Below are positions 47,189 to 56,433 of a stretch of 64,000 nucleotides of DNA, piece by piece. The notes under the pieces were generated by a model, which did not search any database, was not told the DNA's origin, and was given only the letters and a program-made list of their open reading frames with translations. The position numbers were made by a program, and so were the translations under genes. Position 1 is the stretch's first letter. The number at the start of each line of letters is the position of its first letter. Source of the stretch: Chitinophagales bacterium (GTDB lineage: Bacteria; Bacteroidota; Bacteroidia; Chitinophagales; Saprospiraceae); assembly GCA_013299105.1 (NCBI GenBank), contig JAAFJY010000009.1:124001-188000 (forward strand), given 5' to 3'.

Positions 47189-48517
47189 TTACGGATTTAC
47201 ACGTTCGATAAATCGAGTGATGGGAATACGGTCATAGTCTTCCGCAGTCATTTTTTCCAGTTTGAAAATTTTCTCCGCGAAGTAGGCCCGGTAAATTTCG
47301 TGGGCTTCTTTCATTTGAGTTTGGAAAGCTTGATAGCGTTCATGCCCCGTGCCAGCCAGGTCCTCCAGGGCCAATTGGACCATCGGAGCAGGTGAAAACC
47401 AGCGAAAACGTTCCAAAAAGGCATTGCGCTCGGCGATCCGACCTTCAAGTGCTTTTTCCAAAGGAGCCACCGCTTTTTCAATGTTTTGGTTGCTGCTGAA
47501 CGATACGGCGGCAAAGTTTTTGTAGTCGATTTGTTGGCTTTTGGGCATCAATTCAGGGTGGTCTTCGTAGAATTGCCCCAAAATTTGCTCGCTGTTTTTG
47601 CGGGCCTCAGCGGCGGCTTCCCTGGCTTCGGCAATCCATTTAATGCGAGAAGGAACCGGGTACCACACATTGACCAAAAGATTCAACATGGCGGGCACCA
47701 AAATGCTGAATCCCAACCAGGCACTCACCAGAATGGCTGCGTTGCGCCCCGAACGACTTTGAGGCTTGTCGATCAAACTGGCCAAAACGAACCAAAAGCC
47801 CAAGTAAATCGCAACAATGCCCATCATTTTTAGCCAGCTTTCCAGGGGCAATGCCCGTCCGAAAATCCAGGTACCCAAGGCGCTGAGTAGCCCAAAACTC
47901 CCCAAGAGTAGGGCGTAACGCAGTACGCTTTTGGCCAGGGCTATTTGAAAAGTGGAGGCCAAACTACTTTGCAGAAAACTCAAAGTCCCCCTTTCGCGTT
48001 CCTGGACCAACAAGTTGTAGCGCAAGGCAATGGCCAGTAGCGGCAACAATAACACGATCACAAAAGCCAAGTCAAATTGGCCATTGTACAGGATGCTGGC
48101 ATTTTCGATCTCCTCGCTGTGGTAAAGCGCCTGTTTTTTGTTGAGGCTAAACTTGTAATAGTTGGCCTGCAAATCACTCTGACCAGCGGCGATGATTGCA
48201 CTGGGCAATACCGGCAAAGTAAAGTAACGATTGCCAGTCGCATTGGCCGCACCACCTGGTTCGAGGGGGTTGCGGTGGGAATTGCCAGTGAAAGTGGCTC
48301 CACTTTTTTGCAAAGTAGCTACGGTAGCCCGGCTTTCGCGGTGCAATTGGGCTTCTGCGTTGGCCACCTCCCGCAGGGCTTGCTCCTGAAAATCCAGGCG
48401 CTTTTGGCCCGTCCAGCAAGCGAGTAGTACAAATATACCCAGCAAACCCAAGCCAATTGGCAGTAAGCGCCCGGCTTTGAGGATTTGCCAATCGTAGTAT
48501 AGGATGGTGAAAAACAT
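47189..48517 (-). CDS. ABC transporter permease (DUF3526/ABC-2 type)
   Basis: 442 residues from the ATG at 48517 (MFFTILYYDWQILKAGRL); the frame runs on upstream into the neighbouring gene. Six or so hydrophobic segments: an N-terminal one (LLPIGLGLLGIFVLLACW), then a long extracytoplasmic loop, then a cluster from about residue 140 (LAFVIVLLLPLLAIALRY). The C-terminal soluble segment and the pairing with a second related permease match the DUF3526-type permease pairs of Bacteroidota. Part of an operon with the nonsense-bearing ATPase; without that ATPase it would not work. Confidence 0.82.
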   Translation of the reverse strand: MFFTILYYDWQILKAGRLLPIGLGLLGIFVLLACWTGQKRLDFQEQALREVANAEAQLHRESRATVATLQKSGATFTGNSHRNPLEPGGAANATGNRYFTLPVLPSAIIAAGQSDLQANYYKFSLNKKQALYHSEEIENASILYNGQFDLAFVIVLLLPLLAIALRYNLLVQERERGTLSFLQSSLASTFQIALAKSVLRYALLLGSFGLLSALGTWIFGRALPLESWLKMMGIVAIYLGFWFVLASLIDKPQSRSGRNAAILVSAWLGFSILVPAMLNLLVNVWYPVPSRIKWIAEAREAAAEARKNSEQILGQFYEDHPELMPKSQQIDYKNFAAVSFSSNQNIEKAVAPLEKALEGRIAERNAFLERFRWFSPAPMVQLALEDLAGTGHERYQAFQTQMKEAHEIYRAYFAEKIFKLEKMTAEDYDRIPITRFIERVNP

Positions 48518-48546
48518 GGTCAATGTGCTTTGGTGTTGGGAATGGC

Positions 48547-49971
48547 TTAAGCCGGATTCAGTTTTTTCGCAGTACTGTTCAAGCCCCAGGCTAGAAAAAC
48601 AAACCAAATGCCCAGGGCAAAAAGATTCCAGGCTTGTTGTTTCACTTGTTGATACCAGTTTGGCGCTTGGTACTGGAATTGGTTTACTTGCTGCCAAAGT
48701 TTGGCATCGGCCAGGTAGCCTCGTTCTTTTCCTACGCCGTTTTTCATCTGATCCTCGTTCATGAGGCTTTGGATTTCCCGGCGTTTTTGCTCGGCTTGAT
48801 GGGTAAAATCCAAGTGCTTGTTCAAGTCAGTCCCCGCAAATCCCTGAGAAATGCTCCGCAACAGCAGCATAGGTGAAAACAGGTTCAAGCGGGCCAAAAA
48901 GGCATCTTGTTTTTGAAAAGTGCGAAACAACTGGCCATAATACTGGTCATATACTTTCCAGTCGCGCTCTTCCCCCGCTTGCAGGGCTAGCCCGGCAAAA
49001 CTTACGGGCAGGGCTTCAATGCTGTCTACGCCGTACTGAACTAAAGCTTTGGCTTTCACTTGTTCCTGGAATTTTTCGTAGGAACCTTGGCCGTCAGGAC
49101 CTTTTTCACGGTCATTCAGCACTTTTTCCGTGAAATGAATTGCTGAAGGACTGGGGTGCATCTGTTTGGCCACTGCACTACCCACCCTGGGCAAAAGCAT
49201 GCCTCCAAGCGCCCAAAACCCCAATAAACTCAGTAATACCGCATTGGAATGCCGCAGGTAAGCCGACAGCAAGACCCCCAAAGTGCTGAACAAACCCAAG
49301 TAAAGGCCGTAAAACAAGGCCATGCTCATGAAACCTGGCAAAGCAGCCCACCACTCTTGGCCCTTGGCTTGCTGGATTATGACGACTCCGCCAACAAGCA
49401 AAGCAGGCAGGAAAAACCAAAGCATGACACTCAGGTATTGTCCAGCAATTTTGCCCAATAAAAACTGGCGGGCGCTCAGTTGGGTGCTCAAAACCATGCG
49501 CAAAGTGCCGCTTTCGTATTCGGCGCTGACGCTATTGAAAGCGAGGAGAATGATGATCAAGGGCAAAAGGTATTGCCACAAATAAGCGACATTGAGTTTG
49601 CCATAGCGGGCAAAAATACCCGCATCTTGTACCGCACGAAGTTTTACTTCGTTTTGGTTGTGCGCTTCCATCCACACCGCCGAGCCCAAGTAGTCCTCCA
49701 TGCCTGGATCGATGATGGACAATAAGGTGCGAGGTTTGTAGGCATAAAGCCCATAGTGCGCCGCCGAATGCGGGCTTTTCGGATCCTGGGCCAACCATTG
49801 CTGATAAGTCTTGGCTTGGGCCTCGCTTTGAATGGTATTCAGGTGACGGTATTCCAGGCTGCCGTGCAAAAGGGCGATCCCGAACAGTATCCAGTAAATC
49901 GGCAGCAGAATGTGAAAGAGCCCGTTTTGCCGGAGGCCCTTCATTTCGCGTTTGGTAACTATCCTGATCAT
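48547..49971 (-). CDS. ABC transporter permease (ABC-2 type)
   Basis: 474 residues from the ATG at 49971 (MIRIVTKREMKGLRQNG), 4 bases after the ATPase stop, so it is probably translationally linked. Membrane segments at the N-terminus (LFHILLPIYWILFGIALL) and a cluster from about residue 150 (LLPLIIILLAFNSVSAEYES, then LRMVLSTQLSARQFLLGKI), the typical ABC-2 membrane-domain pattern. A paralogue of the next gene. Export or import cargo is unknown. Confidence 0.82.
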   Translation of the reverse strand: MIRIVTKREMKGLRQNGLFHILLPIYWILFGIALLHGSLEYRHLNTIQSEAQAKTYQQWLAQDPKSPHSAAHYGLYAYKPRTLLSIIDPGMEDYLGSAVWMEAHNQNEVKLRAVQDAGIFARYGKLNVAYLWQYLLPLIIILLAFNSVSAEYESGTLRMVLSTQLSARQFLLGKIAGQYLSVMLWFFLPALLVGGVVIIQQAKGQEWWAALPGFMSMALFYGLYLGLFSTLGVLLSAYLRHSNAVLLSLLGFWALGGMLLPRVGSAVAKQMHPSPSAIHFTEKVLNDREKGPDGQGSYEKFQEQVKAKALVQYGVDSIEALPVSFAGLALQAGEERDWKVYDQYYGQLFRTFQKQDAFLARLNLFSPMLLLRSISQGFAGTDLNKHLDFTHQAEQKRREIQSLMNEDQMKNGVGKERGYLADAKLWQQVNQFQYQAPNWYQQVKQQAWNLFALGIWFVFLAWGLNSTAKKLNPA

Positions 49972-49975
49972 CGGA

Positions 49976-50704
49976 TTAGGAGTTGGCCGCACCAGCACGC
50001 AAAGTGCCTGAAACGGCTTGCAAGTAAATGGTTTCCAATTCGCTGTGGCTGACGTCGCTGGCACTTAGCTCTTTCACAAGCTGACCTTTGCTCATGATGC
50101 CAATTCGATTGGCCACTTCTTTGGCCCGAAACAAATCGTGGGTCACCATAAAAACGGTAACTCCTTTTTTGCTCATCACCTGCAACAATTTCGAAAATTC
50201 ATTGCTCGCTTGGGGATCCAAGCCGGAGGTAGGTTCGTCCAGAAACAGGACCACTGCTTCTTTGGCCAAGGCCAAGGCAATGCCCACTTTTTGGCGCATG
50301 CCTTTGGAATAACTTGCCACTTTTTGGGAGTGTGCAGCAGTTTACAGGCCAGCCTGGTTCAAAAAGGCTTGCAACTGGGCCTTGGAGTATTTTTTTGCGG
50401 ATAAACGACTGAGGTAGTCCAGGTTTTCAAGCCCTGTGAGTTCCGGGTACAGCACCACGTTTTCAGGGATGTAGGCAATCAAACTGCGCAAGCGCGCATC
50501 TCCAGCTATAACCTGTTGGCCATTGATAAAGGCTCCGCCTGAACTGGCCTCCAAAAATCCCATGAAAAGATTCACGGTGGTGGTTTTGCCCGCGCCATTG
50601 GCCCCTAAAAAGCAATAAATTTCCCCTGGAGCTACTTCCAGGTCAAAGTTATCTAGGGCCAGTAAGTCGCCGTAGCGCTTACTCAGCTGAGTTGCTTTCA
50701 ACAT
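49976..50704 (-). pseudogene. ABC transporter ATPase interrupted by an in-frame TAA
   Basis: The 243-codon span is one continuous frame from ATG 50704 to the stop at 49976, broken by TAA at 50342-50344 (codon 121). Before it: LSKRYGDLLALDNFDLEVAP, Walker A GANGAGKTT, Q-loop region IAYIPENVVLYPELTG. After it: the ABC signature region YSKGMRQKVG, Walker B VVLFLDEPTSGLDP and the switch His in VTHDLF. The fragment before the stop lacks the signature and Walker B. A single C-to-T change of a CAA or CAG codon explains it. Natural readthrough cannot be excluded but is unlikely. Confidence 0.88.
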
Positions 50705-51295
50705 GATGATTGGTGTTTGGTATTCTGTTTCGACTTACGCCGAAATCTTGTTTTTGGATTTATCGGCAAGGTATTTTTTTAAAATTATCCAAAAAAGCAT
50801 TTCAGGGGATTAGTATAAAATTCCTAATTTCAAGGACTTGGGCGCGGTAGTCTTGTAAGTTCTCAATCCACTGAAGATTCGTTTACGCGTTACAAACGCG
50901 TGTAAAATGGTTCCGGTCAGAGACCTGGAACCAGCGTCCATTAAGAGACCGTGAACCAGCGACAATTTAGCGTTGTGCTGGTGTCGGGTCTCCTGACCGA
51001 CACCGGGCTTCCGCACGTTTGTAACGTGCTTACGAGAACTTGCCATTGTTGCATAGACAAAGAAAAACACTTGCTGAAATGCGGATTGAGAACTTACGTA
51101 GTCTTCAATAAAGATTTCTAGTAAAAAACCAAGCCGAAAAGGTTTGATGCAAAAATTGAACGGTTGTTTTTTGAAACACAAAAGTCGCAAAAGAGAACAA
51201 TAGCCCGCCAATTGGGGTTGAATTGCTGCTTTCAAGTTCCGCCCTAGAAATGACTTTCAACCCGATCAATAAAAAACGATCTAAATTTACCCAAC
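50705..51295. other. Intergenic region rich in small hairpins
   Basis: About 590 bases between the ABC operon and the glucosidase gene. It holds three small hairpins (50885-50901, 50983-51001, 51013-51029) and paired words such as CTGGAACCAGC/GTGAACCAGC. The 141-codon minus-strand frame at 50810-51235 runs through the hairpins and has no signs of a real protein. No promoter for the glucosidase is clear apart from TAAATTTA near 51284. Confidence 0.5.
50885..51029. repeat. Micro-hairpin cluster with conserved loops
   Basis: ACGCGTT-ACA-AACGCGT (50885-50901) and, on the other strand, GCACGTT-ACA-AACGTGC (51013-51029) share GTTACAAAC but differ in the outer stem with matching changes. Between them GTCGGGTC-TCCT-GACCGAC (50983-51001) has the loop TCCT also found at 56611-56659. 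Confidence 0.55.
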
Positions 51296-53932
51296 ATGCT
51301 AACTTCCAACCCCAACCCTGAGTCAGATAGGCTACAAGCGCACTACGCTGGAACTCGAAAATGGCTCAAGTGGGGCCCCTACCTCAGCGAAAGGCAATGG
51401 GGTACTGTGCGCGAAGATTACAGCCCCAAAGGCACTGCTTGGGAATATTTCACCCACGAACACGCTCGCTCAAAAACCTATCGTTGGGGTGAGGACGGCA
51501 TCGCAGGTATTTGTGACCGTTTTTGCAATCTATGTTTTGCCATTGCACTCTGGAATGGCCATGACCCTTTCCTCAAAGAACGCTTGTTTGGTTTGAGCGG
51601 ACCCGAAGGCAATCATGGCGAGGATGTCAAGGAATTGTATTATTACCTCGACAGCACGCCAACTCATTCTTACCTAAAGCACCTGTACAAATATCCACGC
51701 ATGGCCTTTCCTTATCAGGCATTGAAATCAGAAAACCGCCAGCGTTCCAGGCACGAAACAGAATTTGAAATACTGGATACTGGAGTGTTTGAGGAAGGCT
51801 ACTACGATGTTTTCACCGAGTACGCCAAAGTCGATGAAGAGGACATCTGCATCCGCATTACGGTGCATTTGCGGGGCGACGAGACTGGCGAAATCAGCGT
51901 TTTGCCTACTTTGTGGTTCCGAAATTTGTGGTCATTTGGCCTTTTAGATGTTAAACCCAAGATCGGAGCAGGCCAAGAAAGCAATCAGGTCCGAGCCAGC
52001 CACCCCAAAATTGGAGATCATTACCTGTATTTTGAGCAAGCCCAGCGCCTCTTGTTTACGGAAAATGAGACCAATGAGGCCCTCTTGTACCGCCAGCCCA
52101 ATGCCCAGCCCTTTGTGAAAGATGCTTTTCACCATGCGGTGGTAGAGAATGATTTTGAATGGCTGGCCGACAAAAAATCGGGGACCAAGTTTTCGCCCAT
52201 GTACCAATTCAAACTGGCAGCGGGTGAAAAAGCTGAAATTCGCCTGCGCTTGAGCAGGAATGGGCAGCTCAATCAGCCATTAGGTGCGGAGTTTGAACAA
52301 GCGTTCGCGGCGCGTATCCAGGAAGCTGACCTTTTTTACCAAGGCTTGATCAAGAGTAAAAACGCAGACTTGGCCAATATCCAAAGGCAGGCTTTTGCGG
52401 GCGTGCTCTGGACCAAACAATATTACAATCTCGATATTCCTCGCTGGCTGGAAGGCGATCCCGGACAAATTGCCCCGCCCGAAAGCAGAAAATTGGGCCG
52501 CAACCGACACTGGAGCACCCTCAACAACGAAGACATCATCTCCATGCCCGACAAGTGGGAGTATCCCTGGTACGCGGCCTGGGACCTGGCTTTTCATTGT
52601 GTACCCCTCGCGATGGTGGACATGGAATTTGCCAAACGCCAATTGATCCTGTTCCTCCGCGAATGGTACATGCACCCCAACGGCCAACTGCCCGCCTACG
52701 AATGGGCTTTTGGCGACGTGAACCCACCCGTACACGCTTGGGCCTGCCTCCAGTTGTACAAGATGGACAAAAAATTCAATGGCCGTGAGGACAAGGTTTT
52801 TTTGAAAAGGGTTTTCCAAAAACTGCTGATCAATTTCACCTGGTGGGTCAATCGAAAGGACGACCTGGGCAACAACATTTTTGAAGGGGGATTCCTGGGC
52901 TTGGACAACATCGGTGTTTTTGACCGCAGCAGCTTTATTCCGGGTGGCGGATTGCTCGAACAAGCCGACGGCACCGCCTGGATGGCCATGTATTGCCTCA
53001 ATATGCTCGAAATGGCGCTGATTTTGGGTGAAGACGACCTCGCCTACGAAGACGTGGCCACCAAATTCTTTGAACATTTTACCTATATCGCGGCCTCATT
53101 GAACCAGATCGACGAGCATTTCCCAGGCTGCTGGGACCCCGAAGAGGGGTTCTTTTATGATGTCTTGTCTTTGCCCAATCGCAAGTTCATCCCTTTGAAA
53201 GTGCGCTCCTTGGTGGGCTTGACGACCCTCTTTGCGGTCATGGAAATCAAACGGGAACAGTTGCAAAAACTGCCTGGTTTTTACAAACGCTTGAAATGGT
53301 TCCAGGATTACCGCGAAAAAAACCAGCAGTACAAAGTCCTTGACACCCTTGATGAAACGGGTGATGTTTTGCTCTCGCTGGTGCCCAAAGACCGCTTGGA
53401 GCAACTGCTCCAGGCCTTGTTCGATGAGAAAGAATTCCTCAGCCCGGCGGGCATTCGCTCACTTTCGAAAGTGCATGAAAAGCCCTATGTTGTACACATT
53501 GAAGGCCAGCAGTTCGGCCTGAGTTACGACCCAGGCGAATCGACTACGGGCTTATTTGGTGGCAATTCCAACTGGCGCGGCCCGGTCTGGATGCCCATGA
53601 ATTACCTGATCGGGCACTCCTTGCGCATTTATGCCCAACATTATGGTAGCAAATTGATGGTAGAATTTCCAACCGGATCAGGACACCAGGTGGACCTCGA
53701 CGAAGCAGCCGACGAAATCTCCCGCCGCCTTATTTCTATTTTCCAACCAGATGAAACTGGAAAACGCATCATTCATGGCAACTATCCCCAGTACCAAAAC
53801 GACCCCCATTTCAAGGACTTGCTCTTGTTTTACGAATATTTTCACGGCAACGATGGGCATGGCTTGGGTGCATCGCATCAAACGGGCTGGACTGGTCTGG
53901 TAGCAGAAATGATCGACAAATCTGCGAAGTAA
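51296..53932 (+). CDS. GH63-like glucosidase/mannosylglycerate hydrolase
   Basis: 878 residues. The N-terminal half holds the beta-rich domain (LKWGPYLSERQWGTVREDYS). The C-terminal half is an (alpha/alpha)6 barrel with PWYAAWDLAFHCVPLAMVD, FNGREDKVFLKRVFQKLLIN and GNSNWRGPVWMPMNYLIGHS. The closing HGNDGHGLGASHQTGWTGLV is a GH63 (MGH1-type) glucosidase signature. It lacks a signal peptide, so it is probably cytoplasmic and acts on glucosylated osmolytes or short glucosides. Substrate assignment is by family only. Confidence 0.9.
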   Translation: MLTSNPNPESDRLQAHYAGTRKWLKWGPYLSERQWGTVREDYSPKGTAWEYFTHEHARSKTYRWGEDGIAGICDRFCNLCFAIALWNGHDPFLKERLFGLSGPEGNHGEDVKELYYYLDSTPTHSYLKHLYKYPRMAFPYQALKSENRQRSRHETEFEILDTGVFEEGYYDVFTEYAKVDEEDICIRITVHLRGDETGEISVLPTLWFRNLWSFGLLDVKPKIGAGQESNQVRASHPKIGDHYLYFEQAQRLLFTENETNEALLYRQPNAQPFVKDAFHHAVVENDFEWLADKKSGTKFSPMYQFKLAAGEKAEIRLRLSRNGQLNQPLGAEFEQAFAARIQEADLFYQGLIKSKNADLANIQRQAFAGVLWTKQYYNLDIPRWLEGDPGQIAPPESRKLGRNRHWSTLNNEDIISMPDKWEYPWYAAWDLAFHCVPLAMVDMEFAKRQLILFLREWYMHPNGQLPAYEWAFGDVNPPVHAWACLQLYKMDKKFNGREDKVFLKRVFQKLLINFTWWVNRKDDLGNNIFEGGFLGLDNIGVFDRSSFIPGGGLLEQADGTAWMAMYCLNMLEMALILGEDDLAYEDVATKFFEHFTYIAASLNQIDEHFPGCWDPEEGFFYDVLSLPNRKFIPLKVRSLVGLTTLFAVMEIKREQLQKLPGFYKRLKWFQDYREKNQQYKVLDTLDETGDVLLSLVPKDRLEQLLQALFDEKEFLSPAGIRSLSKVHEKPYVVHIEGQQFGLSYDPGESTTGLFGGNSNWRGPVWMPMNYLIGHSLRIYAQHYGSKLMVEFPTGSGHQVDLDEAADEISRRLISIFQPDETGKRIIHGNYPQYQNDPHFKDLLLFYEYFHGNDGHGLGASHQTGWTGLVAEMIDKSAK

Positions 53933-53933
53933 G

Positions 53934-54030
53934 TAATGAGCCACAAATAAACCATGCAATTCGCACCTTCATTGTATATACCCAGACCGCGAAGCGGGCC
54001 AATTCTATAATTCTTTCAAATTCTAGTTTA
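53934..54030 (+). repeat. Left-end repeat remnant beside copy D
   Basis: GTAATGAGCCACAAATAAAC matches the left end of copy I (62091-62109). Then GACCGCGAAGCGGGCCAATT and TAATTCTTTCAAATTC match 60122-60165. It is part of the compound repeat block that continues into copy D. Confidence 0.5.
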
Positions 54031-54211
54031 GGGCCGCAGATTAAATAAATTGGACATCTTGGTTGCCTCGCTGCGCGAGGCTAGTTGGGAACACGGATGA
54101 AACGGATAAAACTGATTTTCACTGATTTCCAGCATGATTTTGACCGTGATTTTGACGATAACGGTGCCACACAAAGGGCTTAATCAAAATTCATAGATGT
54201 CCACTTTATTT
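54031..54211 (+). repeat. Dispersed intergenic element, copy D (with terminal inverted repeats)
   Basis: Ends pair: AAATAAATTGGACATCT (54043-54059) with AGATGTCCACTTTATTT (54195-54211), one mismatch in 17. Inside are the perfect core hairpin GCCTCGC-TGC-GCGAGGC (54065-54081), GGGAACACGGATGAAACGG and GATTTCCAGCATGATTTTGA. The left GGGCCGCAGATTAAATAAAT is shared with copy H. Between the glucosidase and peroxidase genes. Confidence 0.75.
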
Positions 54212-54231
54212 CTTTCCTGTTCCTTAGAAAA

Positions 54232-54300
54232 AATTGGTCAACGTCACGCAAGGAATTCTGCAATTCTGTGAATTCTGGTTTAGACAAAAACTCTCGCTGG
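54232..54300 (-). repeat. AATTCTG-type dispersed repeat, copy d
   Basis: Plus strand: GGTCAACGTCACGCAAGG, AATTCTG units, GGTTTAGACAAAAACTCTCG. Same order as copy c (18117-18190) and copy e. Confidence 0.6.
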
Positions 54301-54450
54301 CAATGCTGATTTAGACCGCTTATCCCCGAAATTCTCAGAATTAGCCATTATTAAGCAGAAGAGCATTAGTTTTGCCCGCTCGAAAAAACTCGAAGGCAAA
54401 CCCACAACTTTGCACTATTGAGTTTGTTTAAGCGAGCAAAATTCCCTTGT

Positions 54451-55005
54451 ATGTTATTGACTTTTATCCGCCACTTACGCTCCAACCAAAAATTCAAATC
54501 ATTTCGTCCCGATGGTACACTGAATTTGGCGGGCTTTTTTGGCTTCAAAATTCCCATGCTCCAAGGAAAAAAGGAATTCGATTTTGCCCAGTTGGCGGGC
54601 AAAAAAACCATCGTAATGAATGTGGCATCTCATTGCGGCTTCACTCCGCAATACGGTCCCTGGCAAGAATTTCATGAAAAACACGGTACCGAAATCAATC
54701 TGATCGGCATTCCAGCCAATAATTTCTTAAGACAAGAACCTGCGGGTGACGACAAGATTGCCCAGTTTTGCGAAGTCAATTTTGGCGTGAGCTTCCCCAT
54801 GCTGACCAAACTGGAAGTGATTGGCCGCAAACAACATCCGCTTTACCAATGGTTGAGCGATAGCCAAAAAAATGGCTGGAACCAGCAAGCCCCCACCTGG
54901 AATTTTTGCAAATACGTAATCGATGAATACGGCCAATTGCAAGGAGTGTTTGGCCCCGCAGTAGAGCCAAACGATCCCGATTTGCTGAAGTTGTTGGAGA
55001 GCTAA
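54451..55005 (+). CDS. Glutathione-peroxidase-like protein
   Basis: 184 residues from the ATG at 54451, chosen over a TTG at 54418. The thioredoxin-fold peroxidase motif MNVASHCGFTPQYGPWQEF holds Cys62, the likely peroxidatic residue (in place of selenocysteine in some relatives). WNFCKYVIDEYG matches the conserved Trp/Asn segment. The second catalytic position is odd: the usual GQEP is RQEP (NNFLRQEPAGD) and the preceding Cys found in two-Cys forms is absent. Likely a thiol peroxidase for organic hydroperoxides. Confidence 0.85.
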   Translation: MLLTFIRHLRSNQKFKSFRPDGTLNLAGFFGFKIPMLQGKKEFDFAQLAGKKTIVMNVASHCGFTPQYGPWQEFHEKHGTEINLIGIPANNFLRQEPAGDDKIAQFCEVNFGVSFPMLTKLEVIGRKQHPLYQWLSDSQKNGWNQQAPTWNFCKYVIDEYGQLQGVFGPAVEPNDPDLLKLLES

Positions 55006-55185
55006 GGGCCACGGAAAACTTATTAGAATTGGCAAATACTTTGCCCCGCTGCGCGGTGCTGGTTGGGAACACGGATGAAACAGATGAAACGGATTTTCAC
55101 AGATTTCCAACATGATGTTGACCCCACTTGACTCAAAATAGGTGGTGCTAATTTTTATAACTTATTCTTTTGCCATCCCTAAGTA
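55005..55185 (+). repeat. Dispersed intergenic element, copy E
   Basis: Starts at the stop of the peroxidase gene: AGGGCCACGGAAAACTTATT, AGAATTGGCAAATACTTTGC, core hairpin CCCCGC-TGC-GCGGTG, GGTTGGGAACACGGATGAAA, GATTTCCAACATGATGTTGA, CCCCACTTGACTCAAAATAG, ending TATAACTTATTCTTTTGCCA. The right end matches copy B. Confidence 0.7.
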
Positions 55186-55214
55186 TAATCTTTACCCGGA
55201 GTAGAATATCCAGA

Positions 55215-55349
55215 ATGCCCAGAATTGCCAATATGACTTTGACTCAAACTTGCCTGTCAAGATATCGATCAAAGTCATATTGATAATCAGTGCAGATCCG
55301 TTGCATCCGTGTTCCCATCCCGCAAAGCGGGGCAAACAGATTCGTGGCT
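55215..55349 (-). repeat. Dispersed intergenic element, copy F (diverged)
   Basis: Minus strand: TTTGCCCCGC-TTT-GCGGGATGGG, GGGAACACGGATGCAACGG, then ACTGATTATCAATATGACTT. It ends in a perfect 14-bp inverted repeat CAATATGACTTTGA (55229-55242) with TCAAAGTCATATTG (55269-55282). It is head-to-head with copy E. Confidence 0.6.
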
Positions 55350-55358
55350 TGTTACTAA

Positions 55359-56279
55359 TCACCCCAAAAACTGCTTCAAATAGTTGCGAGCCGTCAAAAT
55401 AGCCGTTTCCACATCGGCTTCTGAACCTTCGTAGGCTTTGTCTTCCACTTCGATCACCACCGGTCCACGGTAACGCACATCTGTAATGGCCGCAAAGAAC
55501 TTGCGCCAATCCACGTCACCCAAGCCTGGCAATTTGGGCGAATGGTACTCCAATGGATTGGCCATGATGCCCACCCGGTCAAGCTTATCCTTGTAAACCT
55601 TGGCATCCTTGAGGTGAATGTGGTGCAAACGGTCTTTGTACTGGTAAATCGGCGCGATGGGGTCCATCATTTGCCACACCAAGTGCGACGGGTCGTAGTT
55701 CAAACCCAAAGCCCGACTGGGAATGATTTCGAACATGCGGTCCCAAATGGCAGGACTGATTGCCAGGTTTTTGCCGCCTGGCCATTCGTCATTGCTGAAA
55801 AACATGGGGCAGTTTTCAATCCCAATTTTGATGTTGTGCTCCTCAGCGGTTTTGACGATCGCAGGCCAGTGTTGGGCGTATTTTTGCAAGTTGTCGGCGA
55901 TGTTTTTATGCTGATCCCGACCGATGAAGGTGTTCACCACTGGTACGCCGAGTCTGGCCGCAGCCTTGATCACTTTTTGGATATGCGCCCGGAAATACGC
56001 CGCTCTCTCCTCATCAGCATCCAGCGGATTGGGGTAGTAGCCCAAGCCCGAAATGCTGACCCCATGTTTTTTCAAGGTCGCATGGATGTGTTCAATCGCT
56101 GCATCGTCCAATGAATCGACATCAAGGTGTGTAATGCCTGCATAACGGCGGGCGTCGCTGTTGTCTTTGGGCCAGCACATGATTTCTACGCAGGAAAATC
56201 CGTTTTGGGCAGCAAAGGCAATGACTTCTTCAAAGGTTTTATCGGCCAAAATGGCGCTTACGAAGCCTAGTTGGAGCAT
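55359..56279 (-). CDS. Sugar phosphate isomerase/epimerase (AP endonuclease 2-like TIM barrel)
   Basis: 306 residues from the ATG at 56279; the upstream frame is intergenic. Xylose isomerase-like TIM barrel landmarks: FSCVEIMCWPKDNSDARRYA, VPVVNTFIGRDQ, IKIGIENCPMFFSNDEWPGG, LGLNYDPSHLVWQMMDPI and LHHIHLKDAKVY. The Glu, Asp, His and Glu metal set (GIENCP, NYDPSH, HLKDAK, VVIEVEDKA) is intact. It probably interconverts a sugar or inositol derivative; substrate unknown. Flanked by repeats on both sides. Confidence 0.88.
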   Translation of the reverse strand: MLQLGFVSAILADKTFEEVIAFAAQNGFSCVEIMCWPKDNSDARRYAGITHLDVDSLDDAAIEHIHATLKKHGVSISGLGYYPNPLDADEERAAYFRAHIQKVIKAAARLGVPVVNTFIGRDQHKNIADNLQKYAQHWPAIVKTAEEHNIKIGIENCPMFFSNDEWPGGKNLAISPAIWDRMFEIIPSRALGLNYDPSHLVWQMMDPIAPIYQYKDRLHHIHLKDAKVYKDKLDRVGIMANPLEYHSPKLPGLGDVDWRKFFAAITDVRYRGPVVIEVEDKAYEGSEADVETAILTARNYLKQFLG

Positions 56280-56433
56280 GTAAGGTGAGTTTTGTTTGTT
56301 TTGCCCAAAGTTCGCAAAAGAAGTCGATTTTAGAAAATGCCAGTGGCAAAAGGTTCTTTTTTGACACACAAAAGGAATCAAAAGGAGCAAAAGAACTGGT
56401 GCGATGGTAATTTGTCTAAACCGAAATTTTGTC

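Noticed and set aside
50342-50344. Stop-codon readthrough or recoding in the ABC ATPase
   Set aside because: No selenocysteine or pyrrolysine context is possible with TAA in this group, and a second lesion exists in the same operon.
50810-51235. 141-codon minus-strand frame before the glucosidase
   Set aside because: Crosses three perfect hairpins; not compatible with a typical coding sequence.
52280-53077. 265-codon minus-strand frame inside the glucosidase gene
   Set aside because: Antisense to a well-supported GH63-like protein.
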